Below are positions 21,834 through 30,465 of a stretch of DNA of 64,000 nucleotides, piece by piece. A program made the position numbers and the translations under genes. Positions within the stretch are counted from its first letter, which is position 1, and each line of letters begins with the position of its first letter. The DNA is from DASUBV01 sp036501025 (GTDB lineage Bacteria; Actinomycetota; Actinomycetes; Streptosporangiales; Streptosporangiaceae), in the NCBI GenBank assembly GCA_036501025.1, contig DASYBB010000200.1, positions 1 through 64,000 on the forward strand. Reading direction: 5' to 3'. Below the pieces are notes generated by a model. That model did no database searches and was not told the DNA's origin. It saw only the letters and a list, made by a program, of their open reading frames with translations.

Positions 21834-24404
21834 ATGCGATCTTGCCGCGCTGCCGCCCCGCGCTTGGCCAGCCTACTGGCCCGGCTGATCCTGGGCGGCG
21901 GCCTGCTGGCCGGGCTGGCTCTGCCCGCGCTGGTCACACCGGTGCTGGGTCCCGCTGTCCCGGCGGCCGCCGCGGCCAAGGCCACGGCCCAGACGACCGC
22001 CACGTCGGCGGGCCGCCCGCCCGCCGCGGTCACCATCACCTCGGTCAGCCCGACGTACGCCCGGCCGGGCCAGAAGATCCGGGTCTCCGGCGTGCTGCGG
22101 AACACCTCGGCGGCGCCGGTCCGCGCGATCACGGTCCAGCTCCGCTCCTCCAGCCAGGCCATCACCGACCGCGACGACCTCGAAAACTACGCGTCCGGTA
22201 CGGGTCCCTCGGACGTGCTGGAGCCCGGCGCGCTGACCCGGATCGCGGGGCCGGTCCCGCCCGGCGCCAGCGTCCCGTGGTCGGCCGTGCTGCCGGTCAA
22301 CGAGGTCCACATGAGCGTGTTCGGCGTCTACCCGCTCGCCGCGGAGGCGGCCACGAGCACCGCCACGCTCGGCACGAGCCGGACCTTCCTGCCGTTCTGG
22401 CCGACCGGCCGGGGCGCCGTCCAGCCGCGCGAGAACATCGCCTGGATCTGGCCGCTGATCGACACCCCCGACCAGGGACCGTGTCCCGGACTGCTCGACA
22501 ACAAGCTGGCCGCCAGCCTCAGCAGCGGCGGGCGGCTGGCTGACCTGCTGAGCGCCGGCAGCAGCGCCGCGGGGCGGCAGGCCAAGCTCACCTGGGTTGT
22601 CGATCCGGCGCTGCTGGGCAGCGCGCAGGCCATGGCCGGCCCCGGTTCCTACCTGACCGGGGCAAGTGCCGCCTGCGCCCCGGCCACCAGCCACGCGGCC
22701 AGCGCGCCGGCCGCGCAATGGCTGTCCCGGCTGCGCTCGGCCGTGGCCGGCCAGCCGACCGTCGCCACCCCTTACGCCGACGTGGACATCGCCGCCCTGG
22801 TCCAGCAGAACCTGGACGGCGACGTGCACCGGGCCTTCACCGACGGCCGTTCCCTCGCGTCGAGCATCCTGAAGCAGAACCTCGAGCCCGCACCCCCCGC
22901 CGACCCGCCGTCGGCCGCGGCCCTGACCACGGCCCTGGCCTGGCCCGCCGACGGGCTGGCCAACTACCCGATGCTGGAGACGCTGGCCGCGGTGGACGGC
23001 ATCAAGACCGTCGTGCTCAGCAGCGGGGCGATGCCGCCGGAGGAGACCCTCTCGTACACGCCGAGCGCGGTGTCGACCACGCCGGACGGCGAGGGCGGCG
23101 ACATGCGGGTCCTGCTGGCAGACAGCACCCTGACGCAGATCCTGGGCTCGGTCACCGCGCAGTCGGATCCGGCCGGCGCGTCCTTCGCCGCCCAGCAACT
23201 GTTCCTGGCGCAGACCGCGATGATCGCGGCCGAGAGCCCGCACCTGTCCCGGGCCATCGTGGTCGCCCCGCCGCGGCGCTGGGATCCGCCGGCCGGACTG
23301 GCCAGCGGCCTGCTCGCCGACACGGCCAGCGCGCCGTGGCTGACCCCGGTCAGTGCGGGGACCCTCGCGGCCGACCAGAACGCGACGGGGCAGGTGGCCC
23401 GGCAGGCCCCGACGACGATCGGGCCGAACCTGACCAGCGGGTCGCTGCTGCGCGGGGCGGCCGCGGCCGACCAGCGGGCGGCGCTGGTCCAGAGCCTGCG
23501 GGTGACGCCCGCCCCGCGGCTGACCCAGTCCGTCGCCGCGATCGAGTCCTCGGCCTGGCGCGACTCGGCGGCCGGCCAGCAGCAGGCGCGGGCCATGCTC
23601 AGCCGGGTCCTGAAGTACCTGGACGGTCAGGCCACCCAGGTGACGATCGTCGAGCCCGGCCGCGACACGCTCGGCGGGCAGACCGGGCCGATCCCCATCT
23701 CGATCGATAACAAGCTCAAGTACGCGGTCAGGGTCAAGGTCAAGTTCACCGTGAGCCAGGACCGCGGCGGTGGCTTCGCGGTCCTCAGCCAGCCGGGCCT
23801 CATCACGGTCCCGCCCGAGACCATCATCACGAAAAAGGTCAAGGTCAAGGCGTCCTCTATCGGATCAACGACGGTCAGCCTGCGACTGCTCGCCCCCAAT
23901 GGCCAGCCGCTGCCCGCCCCGCCCGTCAACATGACCGTGCAGTCGACCCAGCTCGGCACCGTCACGCTGGTCGTCCTCGCCGCGGCGCTCGCGGTGTTCA
24001 TGATCGCCTCGGCCAGCCGGGCGATCCGCCGGGGCCGGTCCTCCGGCGGGGCAGCCGCCGGCGGCGCGCCGGACGGCCCGGGTCCCGGCGCCCCCGGAGC
24101 CGCGCGCCGTGACAGCCGTGACAGCCGTGCCGATGGCCGCGACGGCCGGGAGGCCGATCGCGGTCCTGATCATGACGATCATGAGCCCGATCGCGGAGCC
24201 AGGGCCGCGACGAGCGGGCAGGCCAGCCGGGGGGCCGGCCCGGGCACAATGAACGCAACCGGCCGAGGCGGGCACGAGCAGGCCGAAGAAACCGATAACG
24301 TCGGTCATGACCGCGCCGCGCCCGCACCGGCCGGCACCGACCTCGCTGCGACGGAGGACGCGGATGACTACGCCCGGGTCCCAGGCTGGGCCGACCGCCG
24401 GTGA
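21834..24404 (+). CDS. Secreted, membrane-anchored DUF6049 family protein
   Basis: An 856-residue exported protein. It has an N-terminal signal sequence (LARLILGGGLLAGLALPALV), a large extracytoplasmic region, and a single C-terminal TM at about 705-725 (LGTVTLVVLAAALAVFMIASA) followed by a charged, disordered cytosolic tail. An Ig-like segment near the N-terminus (TITSVSPTYARPGQKIRVSGVLRN) and another near 610-700 suggest adhesive or scaffolding folds. It matches the DUF6049 family found immediately upstream of murJ in actinobacteria. Its stop overlaps the murJ start by 41 bp, so the two are co-translated. Function is unknown; a cell-envelope role is inferred. Confidence 0.85.
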   Translation: MRSCRAAAPRLASLLARLILGGGLLAGLALPALVTPVLGPAVPAAAAAKATAQTTATSAGRPPAAVTITSVSPTYARPGQKIRVSGVLRNTSAAPVRAITVQLRSSSQAITDRDDLENYASGTGPSDVLEPGALTRIAGPVPPGASVPWSAVLPVNEVHMSVFGVYPLAAEAATSTATLGTSRTFLPFWPTGRGAVQPRENIAWIWPLIDTPDQGPCPGLLDNKLAASLSSGGRLADLLSAGSSAAGRQAKLTWVVDPALLGSAQAMAGPGSYLTGASAACAPATSHAASAPAAQWLSRLRSAVAGQPTVATPYADVDIAALVQQNLDGDVHRAFTDGRSLASSILKQNLEPAPPADPPSAAALTTALAWPADGLANYPMLETLAAVDGIKTVVLSSGAMPPEETLSYTPSAVSTTPDGEGGDMRVLLADSTLTQILGSVTAQSDPAGASFAAQQLFLAQTAMIAAESPHLSRAIVVAPPRRWDPPAGLASGLLADTASAPWLTPVSAGTLAADQNATGQVARQAPTTIGPNLTSGSLLRGAAAADQRAALVQSLRVTPAPRLTQSVAAIESSAWRDSAAGQQQARAMLSRVLKYLDGQATQVTIVEPGRDTLGGQTGPIPISIDNKLKYAVRVKVKFTVSQDRGGGFAVLSQPGLITVPPETIITKKVKVKASSIGSTTVSLRLLAPNGQPLPAPPVNMTVQSTQLGTVTLVVLAAALAVFMIASASRAIRRGRSSGGAAAGGAPDGPGPGAPGAARRDSRDSRADGRDGREADRGPDHDDHEPDRGARAATSGQASRGAGPGTMNATGRGGHEQAEETDNVGHDRAAPAPAGTDLAATEDADDYARVPGWADRR

Positions 24405-26820
24405 CGGCGACTCCGCGGCCGACTCGCCGGACTGGACAGTAGCGCCCGGCCTCGCCCGCCCCTACGCCCACCCGGCCCGCGAGTACGTCACCGTCACCGA
24501 GCCGTCACCCGGCGCGGCCGCTGGCGCCGGCGCCAGCGGCCAGACCGGCTCCGATGTCGACCTGCCGCCCGGCTGGCCGGGCGCGCCCGACCCGGCGGAC
24601 GAGCCCGCGCCCCCCGGCGGAACCGGCTGGTCCGACTACCACCGCCCCGGCTACGACCAGGCGGGCTACAACCGGGCCGACTACAGCCGGCCGGGCTACA
24701 ACCGGGCCGGGTACGACCAGGCCGGCTACGACCGGGCCGGGTACGGCCAGGCCGGCTACGACCGGGCCGGGCACGACCAGGCCGGCTACGACCAGGCCGG
24801 GCACGGCCAGGCCGGCTACGACCAGGCCGGGCACGACCAGGCCGGCTACGACCAGGCCGGCTACGGCCAGGCCGGGCACGACCAGGCCGGGTCCAGCCAG
24901 GCCCGGCACGACGCGGCTGGCTACGGCCGGGCCGGATCGGGCTGGTCGGACGTCGGCCCCGGCGACCACCTGGGCTCAGAGACCGGCGAGATCCCGCTCC
25001 CGTCCGACACCTGGCCCGGCCCCGGTCTGGAAGACGCCGCGAGCGACGGGCCGGACTCGGCGGCTCCCCGGCCGGGCGGCCGGCGCTCGGCGAGTGCCAC
25101 CGCGACCGCGACGCAGAGCCCGCCCGCGGGTGCCCGCCCGGCGGCGGGCGACACCGGCCCCCCGGCCGGCTCCGGCGGAGCGTCCGCCTCCGCCGACTCG
25201 TCCGGCGCGAGCATCGTGCGCTCCAGCGGCATCATGGCCGTCGGGACGCTCGCCTCCCGGGTCACCGGCTTCGTGCGCACGGCCATCCTCATCTACGCCC
25301 TCGGCACGCACGACCTCGGCAACGCCTACCAGCTGGCCAACACCGTCCCCAATGCGGTCTACAACCTGGCCCTGGGCGGGGTCCTGACCAGCGTCGTAGT
25401 GCCGCTGCTGGTCAGCGCGGCCAAGCGCGACTCCGATCGGGGCGAAGCCTACGACCAGCGGATCTTTACGCTCGGCGTGCTGGCCCTGGGCGTGATCACG
25501 GTGGTGGCGACGGCAGCGGCCGTGCCGATCACCGACCTGTACGGGCACGGCATCGGCAACGCCGCGACCTACCACCTGACCGTGCTGTTCGCGTACTTCT
25601 TCCTGCCGCAGATCTTCTTCTACGGGGTCAGCTCGCTGGCCGGGGCCATCCTCAACGCCCGCGGCCGGTTCGGCGCGCCCATGTGGACGCCGGTCATCAA
25701 CAACGTCGTCGTCATCGTCATCGGCGGCGCGTTCATGCTGATCGCCGGGCTGAACCGGACCCCGCAGAACATCTCCACGGCCGAGATCCAGCTGCTGGGG
25801 ATCGGGACCACCCTCGGGATCGTGGCCCAGACCGTCGCCCTGGTCCCGTCGCTGCGGAAGGTCGGGTTCCGGTGGCGGCCACGTTTCGACTTCCGGCGCG
25901 CCGAGGTGTCCGAGATCGGACGAATGGGCGGGTGGATGTTCGGCTACGTCCTGACCACCCAGGTCTCGTTCCTGGTCACGGCCGTCGTCGCCAACCTGGC
26001 CGGGGCGAAGGTATCGCAGGCCGACCCGGGCGCCGGGTACGCCGCGTACGGCAACGCCTGGCAGCTGTTCCAGCTGCCGTACGCGATCGTCGGCATCTCG
26101 GTCATCACCGCCATGCTGCCGCGGATGAGCTCGCATGCCGCGTCGCGCAGCTTCGGGCTGGTCCGGGACGACTTCTCCGGCGCCGCCCGGCTGGCGTCGG
26201 TCATCGTCGTGCCTGCCGCCCTGGTCCTGGCCGTGCTCGGGGAGCCGCTGTCGGAGGCCCTGTTCGGCTACGGCAGCACCTCGGTCGCGAGCGCCCGCTA
26301 CCTGGGCGAGATTTTCGCGGTGTTCTCGCTCGGCCTGCTGCCCTACATGGTCTTCCAGCTCCAGCTGCGGGTGTTCTACGCGATGCACGACAGCCGCACG
26401 CCGGCCCTGATCGGCCTCGCCGCCATGGCCATGAACATCGGGGCCAACCTGCTCGCGCTGGCCATCCTGCCGGCTCACCTGGTCGTGGCCGGCCTGGGGG
26501 TCGGCTTCGGCCTGGCCAACCTGACCGGCGCCGTCATCGCCTGGCGGGTGCTGAGCCGGCGCATCGGCGGGCTGGACGGCCCCGCCGTAACCAGCAGCCT
26601 GGTCCGGATGCACGTCGCGTCCCTGGCCCCGGCGCTGTTCGCCGTAGCTATCTCGCTGATGGTCGGCGTCCTGCTCCCGACCGGCCGGCTCGGCGCCTTC
26701 GTGATCCTCGCTCTGGCCGGGTCGGGCGGCCTGCTGCTGTACGTCATGTTCGCCCGGGCGCTGCACGTGCGCGAGCTCGCGGGCCTGACCGAGACGGTGA
26801 GCGCCCGTTTCCGCCGCTGA
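24364..26820 (+). CDS. murJ: Lipid II flippase MurJ with long repetitive N-terminus
   Basis: Moves the cell-wall precursor lipid II across the membrane. The 818-residue protein has a MATE-like core of about 14 TM helices from roughly residue 280 on (ASRVTGFVRTAILIYAL, NAYQLANTVPNAVYNLALGGVLTSVVVPLLV). The first 280 residues are cytosolic and disordered, and include 19 consecutive five-residue repeats. ATG 24364 is chosen because GGAGG lies seven bases upstream. It begins inside the DUF6049 gene, and a pseudokinase gene follows, the same functional trio known around MviN in actinobacteria. Confidence 0.93.
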   Translation: MTTPGSQAGPTAGDGDSAADSPDWTVAPGLARPYAHPAREYVTVTEPSPGAAAGAGASGQTGSDVDLPPGWPGAPDPADEPAPPGGTGWSDYHRPGYDQAGYNRADYSRPGYNRAGYDQAGYDRAGYGQAGYDRAGHDQAGYDQAGHGQAGYDQAGHDQAGYDQAGYGQAGHDQAGSSQARHDAAGYGRAGSGWSDVGPGDHLGSETGEIPLPSDTWPGPGLEDAASDGPDSAAPRPGGRRSASATATATQSPPAGARPAAGDTGPPAGSGGASASADSSGASIVRSSGIMAVGTLASRVTGFVRTAILIYALGTHDLGNAYQLANTVPNAVYNLALGGVLTSVVVPLLVSAAKRDSDRGEAYDQRIFTLGVLALGVITVVATAAAVPITDLYGHGIGNAATYHLTVLFAYFFLPQIFFYGVSSLAGAILNARGRFGAPMWTPVINNVVVIVIGGAFMLIAGLNRTPQNISTAEIQLLGIGTTLGIVAQTVALVPSLRKVGFRWRPRFDFRRAEVSEIGRMGGWMFGYVLTTQVSFLVTAVVANLAGAKVSQADPGAGYAAYGNAWQLFQLPYAIVGISVITAMLPRMSSHAASRSFGLVRDDFSGAARLASVIVVPAALVLAVLGEPLSEALFGYGSTSVASARYLGEIFAVFSLGLLPYMVFQLQLRVFYAMHDSRTPALIGLAAMAMNIGANLLALAILPAHLVVAGLGVGFGLANLTGAVIAWRVLSRRIGGLDGPAVTSSLVRMHVASLAPALFAVAISLMVGVLLPTGRLGAFVILALAGSGGLLLYVMFARALHVRELAGLTETVSARFRR
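24652..24936 (+). repeat. 15-bp tandem repeats encoding Y/H-D-Q/R-A-G units in MurJ
   Basis: Nineteen consecutive 15-bp units encode five-residue repeats with consensus [YH]-[DNG]-[QR]-A-G at MurJ residues 97-191. The tract is very GC-rich and highly self-similar, so copy number should be unstable by slippage. Tyr and His alternate at the first position in the centre of the array. Confidence 0.95.
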
Positions 26821-27041
26821 GCCGGCGGCGGTTCCGGTGAATCGGGAGGGCCGCGGAGATGTCGGGAGTCGGTACAGCACGTCTCCGAGCGGTAACGGTT
26901 TGCGAAGCGCAGGCCCGCGAGCCTGCCAGCGAGCCCCAGGCCGCCTAGCATGTTGTGCGGCATCATTGTCTTGTCTGGTCGTCTTGATCACGTACGGTCC
27001 CGGAGGGAGTCGAGGGTGGGCCGGCCCTTGAACTGCGACTT

Positions 27042-28592
27042 ATGAGCACGTTCATCTCTGAGCCGGGTACCAGGCTCGGCGGCCGTTACCGTCTTGAGGA
27101 CAGGGTCGCCGGAGCCAGTGGCTGGGTTGCCTGGAAAGCCATTGACGAGATCCTGGCGCGCGCCGTCACCGTGGTGACGTTCGCGGACGGGTTCCCCCGG
27201 GTCGAGGAAGTGCTGACCGCCGCGCGGGCCTGCAGCCGGCTGACGGACGCCCGGCTGGCGCAGGTTTTCGACGTCGAGGACACCTGGGACAACGCCTACA
27301 TCGTCATGGAATGGGCGGCCGGCGACACCCTGGAGGACCTGATCGCGGCCGGGCCGGTCGATCCGGTGGCGGGCGCCCGGATCATCGCCGAGGCGGCGGA
27401 CGCGATGTCGGTGGCCCACGCCGCGGGCATCGCCCACCTGTGCCTCACGCCCGACTCGCTGCGCTGGACCCCCGGTGGCGGGGTCAAGGTGACCGGGATC
27501 GGTACCGACGCCGCGCTGTTCGGGACCACGGCCGAGGATCCGGAGCTCGCCGACACGCGCGGCCTCGGGCGGCTGCTGTACGCCTTGCTGACCGGGATGT
27601 GGCCCGGCCCCGACTACCCCGCCCTGCCGACTGCCCCGTTCACCGACGGGCACCCGCGGCGCCCCCGGCAGGTACGGGCCGGCGTTCCGGCCGGGCTGGA
27701 CGACGTGGCCTGCCAGGCCATGCAGCTCACCGGGCGCGACGCCGGCGGCACCCTGACCTCGCCCAGCCAGCTGGCCCGCGCCCTGCTGGCCGAGCTCCCG
27801 CCCGAGGAGATCCCGCCTGCGGCCCAGCAGAACAGCCGCCGGCCAGCCGCCCAGCGCCAGGCCGCCCAGCGCCCGGCGGGCGAGCGCGACTTCTGGGACG
27901 AGACCGCCCCGCCGACCCGCGCGCCCAGCCGCGCACCGGAGTGGCGCGAGCCCCGCCCCGAGCGCGGCGGCCGGCCGGCGGGACGGATCGTCCTGATCGT
28001 GGCCCTGGTCCTCGTGGTCGTGGCCGGTGTGGCCGTGGCCGCCGTCAAGCTGCTGGACAAGGGCGGCTCTCCGCAGCCCGCCGCGGTGCATCATGGCTCG
28101 ACGCCGACCACTGGCCCGATTGTGCTGAAGCCGATATCGGCGCATGGCTTCGACGCCCTGAACCTGTCCGATTCCGGCAACGAGAACGACGACCAGGCGG
28201 CCAACGCCATCGACGGCAACCCGGCCGGCTGGACCTCGCAGGACTACGCCACCGCCGCGCTCGGCAACCTCAAGGCCGGAACGGGCCTGATCCTGGACAT
28301 GGGGCGGCCAGTCAAGCTGAGCTCGGTCACCATCCAGTTCGGCGCATCTGCTGGCGCAGACGTGCAGATCAAGATGGGTAACTCGAACACCCGCAGCACG
28401 GACAACCTGCAGGCGATGCGGACCGTGGCCAGTGGCACTGACGTGGGCGGCACGTTCGACTTCCGCGCCACCACTGCCGGAACCGGCCAGTACATCGTGA
28501 TCTGGTTCACCAAGATGCCGCCGGCCGCCAGCGGCGGGTTCGCGGCCAAGATTTTGTCTATCATCGTGCGGGGCACAGCCACGTCGAGTTAG
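27042..28592 (+). CDS. Membrane pseudokinase (MurJ-associated, MviN-pseudokinase-like)
   Basis: A 516-residue protein. Residues 10-250 have a Ser/Thr kinase-like fold (YRLEDRVAGASGWVAWKAID, YIVMEWAAGDTLEDLI, DTRGLGRLLYALLTGMWPG). The catalytic residues are absent: the VAIK Lys position reads AVTVVTF, HRD reads HLC, and DFG reads GIG. A Gln/Arg/Pro-rich linker leads to one TM (about 315-337) and an external beta-sandwich-like domain of about 150 residues (LNLSDSGNENDDQAANAIDGN, LILDMGRPVKLSSVTIQF), resembling discoidin folds. In Mycobacterium the equivalent pseudokinase is fused to MviN. Here it is a separate downstream gene, 221 bp away. No ribosome site is visible. Confidence 0.86.
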   Translation: MSTFISEPGTRLGGRYRLEDRVAGASGWVAWKAIDEILARAVTVVTFADGFPRVEEVLTAARACSRLTDARLAQVFDVEDTWDNAYIVMEWAAGDTLEDLIAAGPVDPVAGARIIAEAADAMSVAHAAGIAHLCLTPDSLRWTPGGGVKVTGIGTDAALFGTTAEDPELADTRGLGRLLYALLTGMWPGPDYPALPTAPFTDGHPRRPRQVRAGVPAGLDDVACQAMQLTGRDAGGTLTSPSQLARALLAELPPEEIPPAAQQNSRRPAAQRQAAQRPAGERDFWDETAPPTRAPSRAPEWREPRPERGGRPAGRIVLIVALVLVVVAGVAVAAVKLLDKGGSPQPAAVHHGSTPTTGPIVLKPISAHGFDALNLSDSGNENDDQAANAIDGNPAGWTSQDYATAALGNLKAGTGLILDMGRPVKLSSVTIQFGASAGADVQIKMGNSNTRSTDNLQAMRTVASGTDVGGTFDFRATTAGTGQYIVIWFTKMPPAASGGFAAKILSIIVRGTATSS

Positions 28593-28750
28593 CCGGGCCA
28601 CCCCGCAACGCCGAGCGGCGGCGGAGGGGAGGAGCGACGCAAGCACCTGATGCGGGCGCGGCCCGTGCTCCGCTTCCGCCGCCCGATAACCCCGTCCCTG
28701 ATGCCGAGCTGCTCCGTCAGCATGTCGCCGGCGACCCGGACGCGTTCGGC

Positions 28751-29293
28751 GTGCTGTTCCAGCGGCACCGGGAGCGGCTGTGGGCGGTCGCGATCCGAAC
28801 CCTCGGCGATCCCGAGGAGGCCGCGGACGCGCTGCAGGACGCGATGATCTCGGCCTTCCGGCGGGCCGGGGGGTTCCGCGGCGATTCGGCCGTGACCACC
28901 TGGCTGCACCGGATCGTGGTCAACGCGTGCCTGGACCGGCTGCGCCGCCGGGCCGCCCGGCCGGCCACCACAGGCGCCGACGAGCAGGTCCTCGAGATCC
29001 TCGCCGCCGACGGGGGCCAGCGCGACCCGTCGGCCGATAGCGATACGTCGCTGGACGTGCTGGCCGCGCTGCGACTCCTCCCCCCGGACCAGCAGGCCGC
29101 GCTCGTCCTGGTGGACATGCTCGGGTTCGGGGTCGCGGACGCGGCGGAGGTGCTCGGGGTGTCTGTCGGCACCGTCAAGAGCCGCTGCTCGCGCGGCCGG
29201 GTCCGGCTGGTGCCGCACCTGGCCCACCTGCGGAACCGATCCGCGGCCGGGCACGTCCAATCTGCGCAGGAAGGGGGGAGCGACCAGCCATGA
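28751..29293 (+). CDS. sigM: ECF-family RNA polymerase sigma factor (SigM-like), start unresolved
   Basis: The frame has sigma region 2 (LFQRHRERLWAVAIRTLGDPEEAADALQDAMISAFR, TTWLHRIVVNACLDRLRR) and region 4 (LPPDQQAALVLVDMLGF, LGVSVGTVKSRCSRGRVRL). GTG 28751 is the first ordinary start codon, but the same frame upstream already encodes the conserved region 2.1 helix (DAELLRQHVAGDPDAFGV, from about 28703). That segment has no ATG, GTG or TTG. The true start is therefore non-canonical, or one base is missing between an out-of-frame ATG at 28650 and about 28700. The stop overlaps the anti-sigma start by four bases. Confidence 0.85.
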   Translation: MLFQRHRERLWAVAIRTLGDPEEAADALQDAMISAFRRAGGFRGDSAVTTWLHRIVVNACLDRLRRRAARPATTGADEQVLEILAADGGQRDPSADSDTSLDVLAALRLLPPDQQAALVLVDMLGFGVADAAEVLGVSVGTVKSRCSRGRVRLVPHLAHLRNRSAAGHVQSAQEGGSDQP

Positions 29294-30375
29294 CCCGCCA
29301 TGTCAGCACCGAGAAGCTGGCCCGGTACCGGGACGGCGAACTGAGCCGGGCCGGGGCCAGGTCCGTGGCGGCGCATCTCGCCGCCTGTGCGCGCTGCCAG
29401 GCGGACGCCGACGCTCTCGCCGGGCTGCCGGACCTCCTGGCCGCCACCCAGCTGCCGCCGATGCCCGATCACCTGGCGGCCCGCATCCAGACCGCCCTGG
29501 CCGCCGAGTCCGCCCGCCGGACGGCCGGCGAGCCCGAGCAGGCCCCCGCCCGGCTCCGCGCGGATCGGCCATCCGGCCGGCGGTCGCGCCGACGGTTCGG
29601 CCCGCGGACGGGTCTGCCCCGGTGGGTGGTCACCGACGAGCAGGCCCGGCGGCACGCCCGGCGTCCCGGCCTGGCCCGGGGCATCCTGACCGCCGTGGCG
29701 ACGGTGGCGATCCTCGGGGGCGGCGGGTACGCGCTGTTCGCCACCCAGGGCGATGGCTCGGGCAGCACGGCCACCGCCAGCGGGTCGAGCGCCTCGCGCT
29801 CGGACGTCAACCCGGCGGCCGGCTCACCCGGGTCCGCGCCCTCCGCGGGCTCCGCCGGGGTGAACCCACCCGCCGTGCGCAATGGCGGGGTCCGGCCCGG
29901 GGCCCTCGCCGCCCCGGACTTCGGCCCGGTGGTGCAGTACCGCCGCGACGGCCAGGTCGACAGCTTCACGCCCGTCCGCACGTCTACCGATTACGTGGCC
30001 GCGGACCTGAGCCAGCAGGCGTCGGCCGCGCTGGCCAAGGTCCGCAGTCCGGGACCCGCCATCCCGGGCTCGGCCGGCACCACCGGATCGGGCGGCCATT
30101 CCCCCGCGGGGCAGGGCACGACCGGAGGCGGCACCAGCGGCGTGTTCAGGGCCGCCACGCTGGCCCAGCTGCCGGGCTGCATCGGCCGGGTCACCGGCGG
30201 CCAGTCGGTGCTGCTGGTGGACCTGGCCACGTTCCAGGGCGCGCCCGCCATCATCATCGTGACGGGCCCGCCGGGCTCGGCCACCGGGACCCAGGTGTGG
30301 GCCGTCGCTGCGGGCTGCTCGAGCTCCGGCGACCGCGTGCTCGCCCACCACCAGCTGCCCCCGCCCGCGCCCTGA
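29290..30375 (+). CDS. Transmembrane anti-sigma factor with zinc-finger (ZAS) motif
   Basis: A 361-residue partner of the preceding sigma factor. The N-terminal anti-sigma domain has HLAACARC, the HxxxCxxC zinc-binding motif of ZAS proteins. A TM helix lies at about 130-155 (GILTAVATVAILGGGGYALF). The outer 200 residues are Ser/Gly/Pro-rich and end in a small folded domain with a conserved-looking Cys pair (LPGCIGRVTGGQSVLLVDLATF and AAGCSSSGDRVL). The start overlaps the sigma gene's stop (ATGA), so the stoichiometry is translationally coupled. It is probably a membrane redox or envelope-stress switch upstream of trxBA. Confidence 0.88.
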   Translation: MTRHVSTEKLARYRDGELSRAGARSVAAHLAACARCQADADALAGLPDLLAATQLPPMPDHLAARIQTALAAESARRTAGEPEQAPARLRADRPSGRRSRRRFGPRTGLPRWVVTDEQARRHARRPGLARGILTAVATVAILGGGGYALFATQGDGSGSTATASGSSASRSDVNPAAGSPGSAPSAGSAGVNPPAVRNGGVRPGALAAPDFGPVVQYRRDGQVDSFTPVRTSTDYVAADLSQQASAALAKVRSPGPAIPGSAGTTGSGGHSPAGQGTTGGGTSGVFRAATLAQLPGCIGRVTGGQSVLLVDLATFQGAPAIIIVTGPPGSATGTQVWAVAAGCSSSGDRVLAHHQLPPPAP

Positions 30376-30405
30376 CCGCCCGGCCAGCGGCGCCTTCGCC
30401 CGCCG

Positions 30406-30431
30406 GGAATCTCCGGGTCCTAGGATCGGTT
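30406..30431 (+). promoter_or_regulatory. Sigma-R-type promoter of trxBA
   Basis: GGAAT (30406-30410) and GTT (30429-30431) are separated by exactly 18 bases, the GGAAT-N18-GTT consensus of the disulfide-stress sigma factor SigR in Streptomyces, which drives trxBA there. It lies 35 bp upstream of the trxB start codon. Confidence 0.72.
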
Positions 30432-30465
30432 GACGCCGGTGCAATCGAGAGGGGCAGGAAGACAA

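Noticed and set aside
24652..24936. Regular repeats that could suggest a CRISPR array
   Set aside because: Units are contiguous 15-bp codon repeats without unique spacers and are in frame with MurJ.
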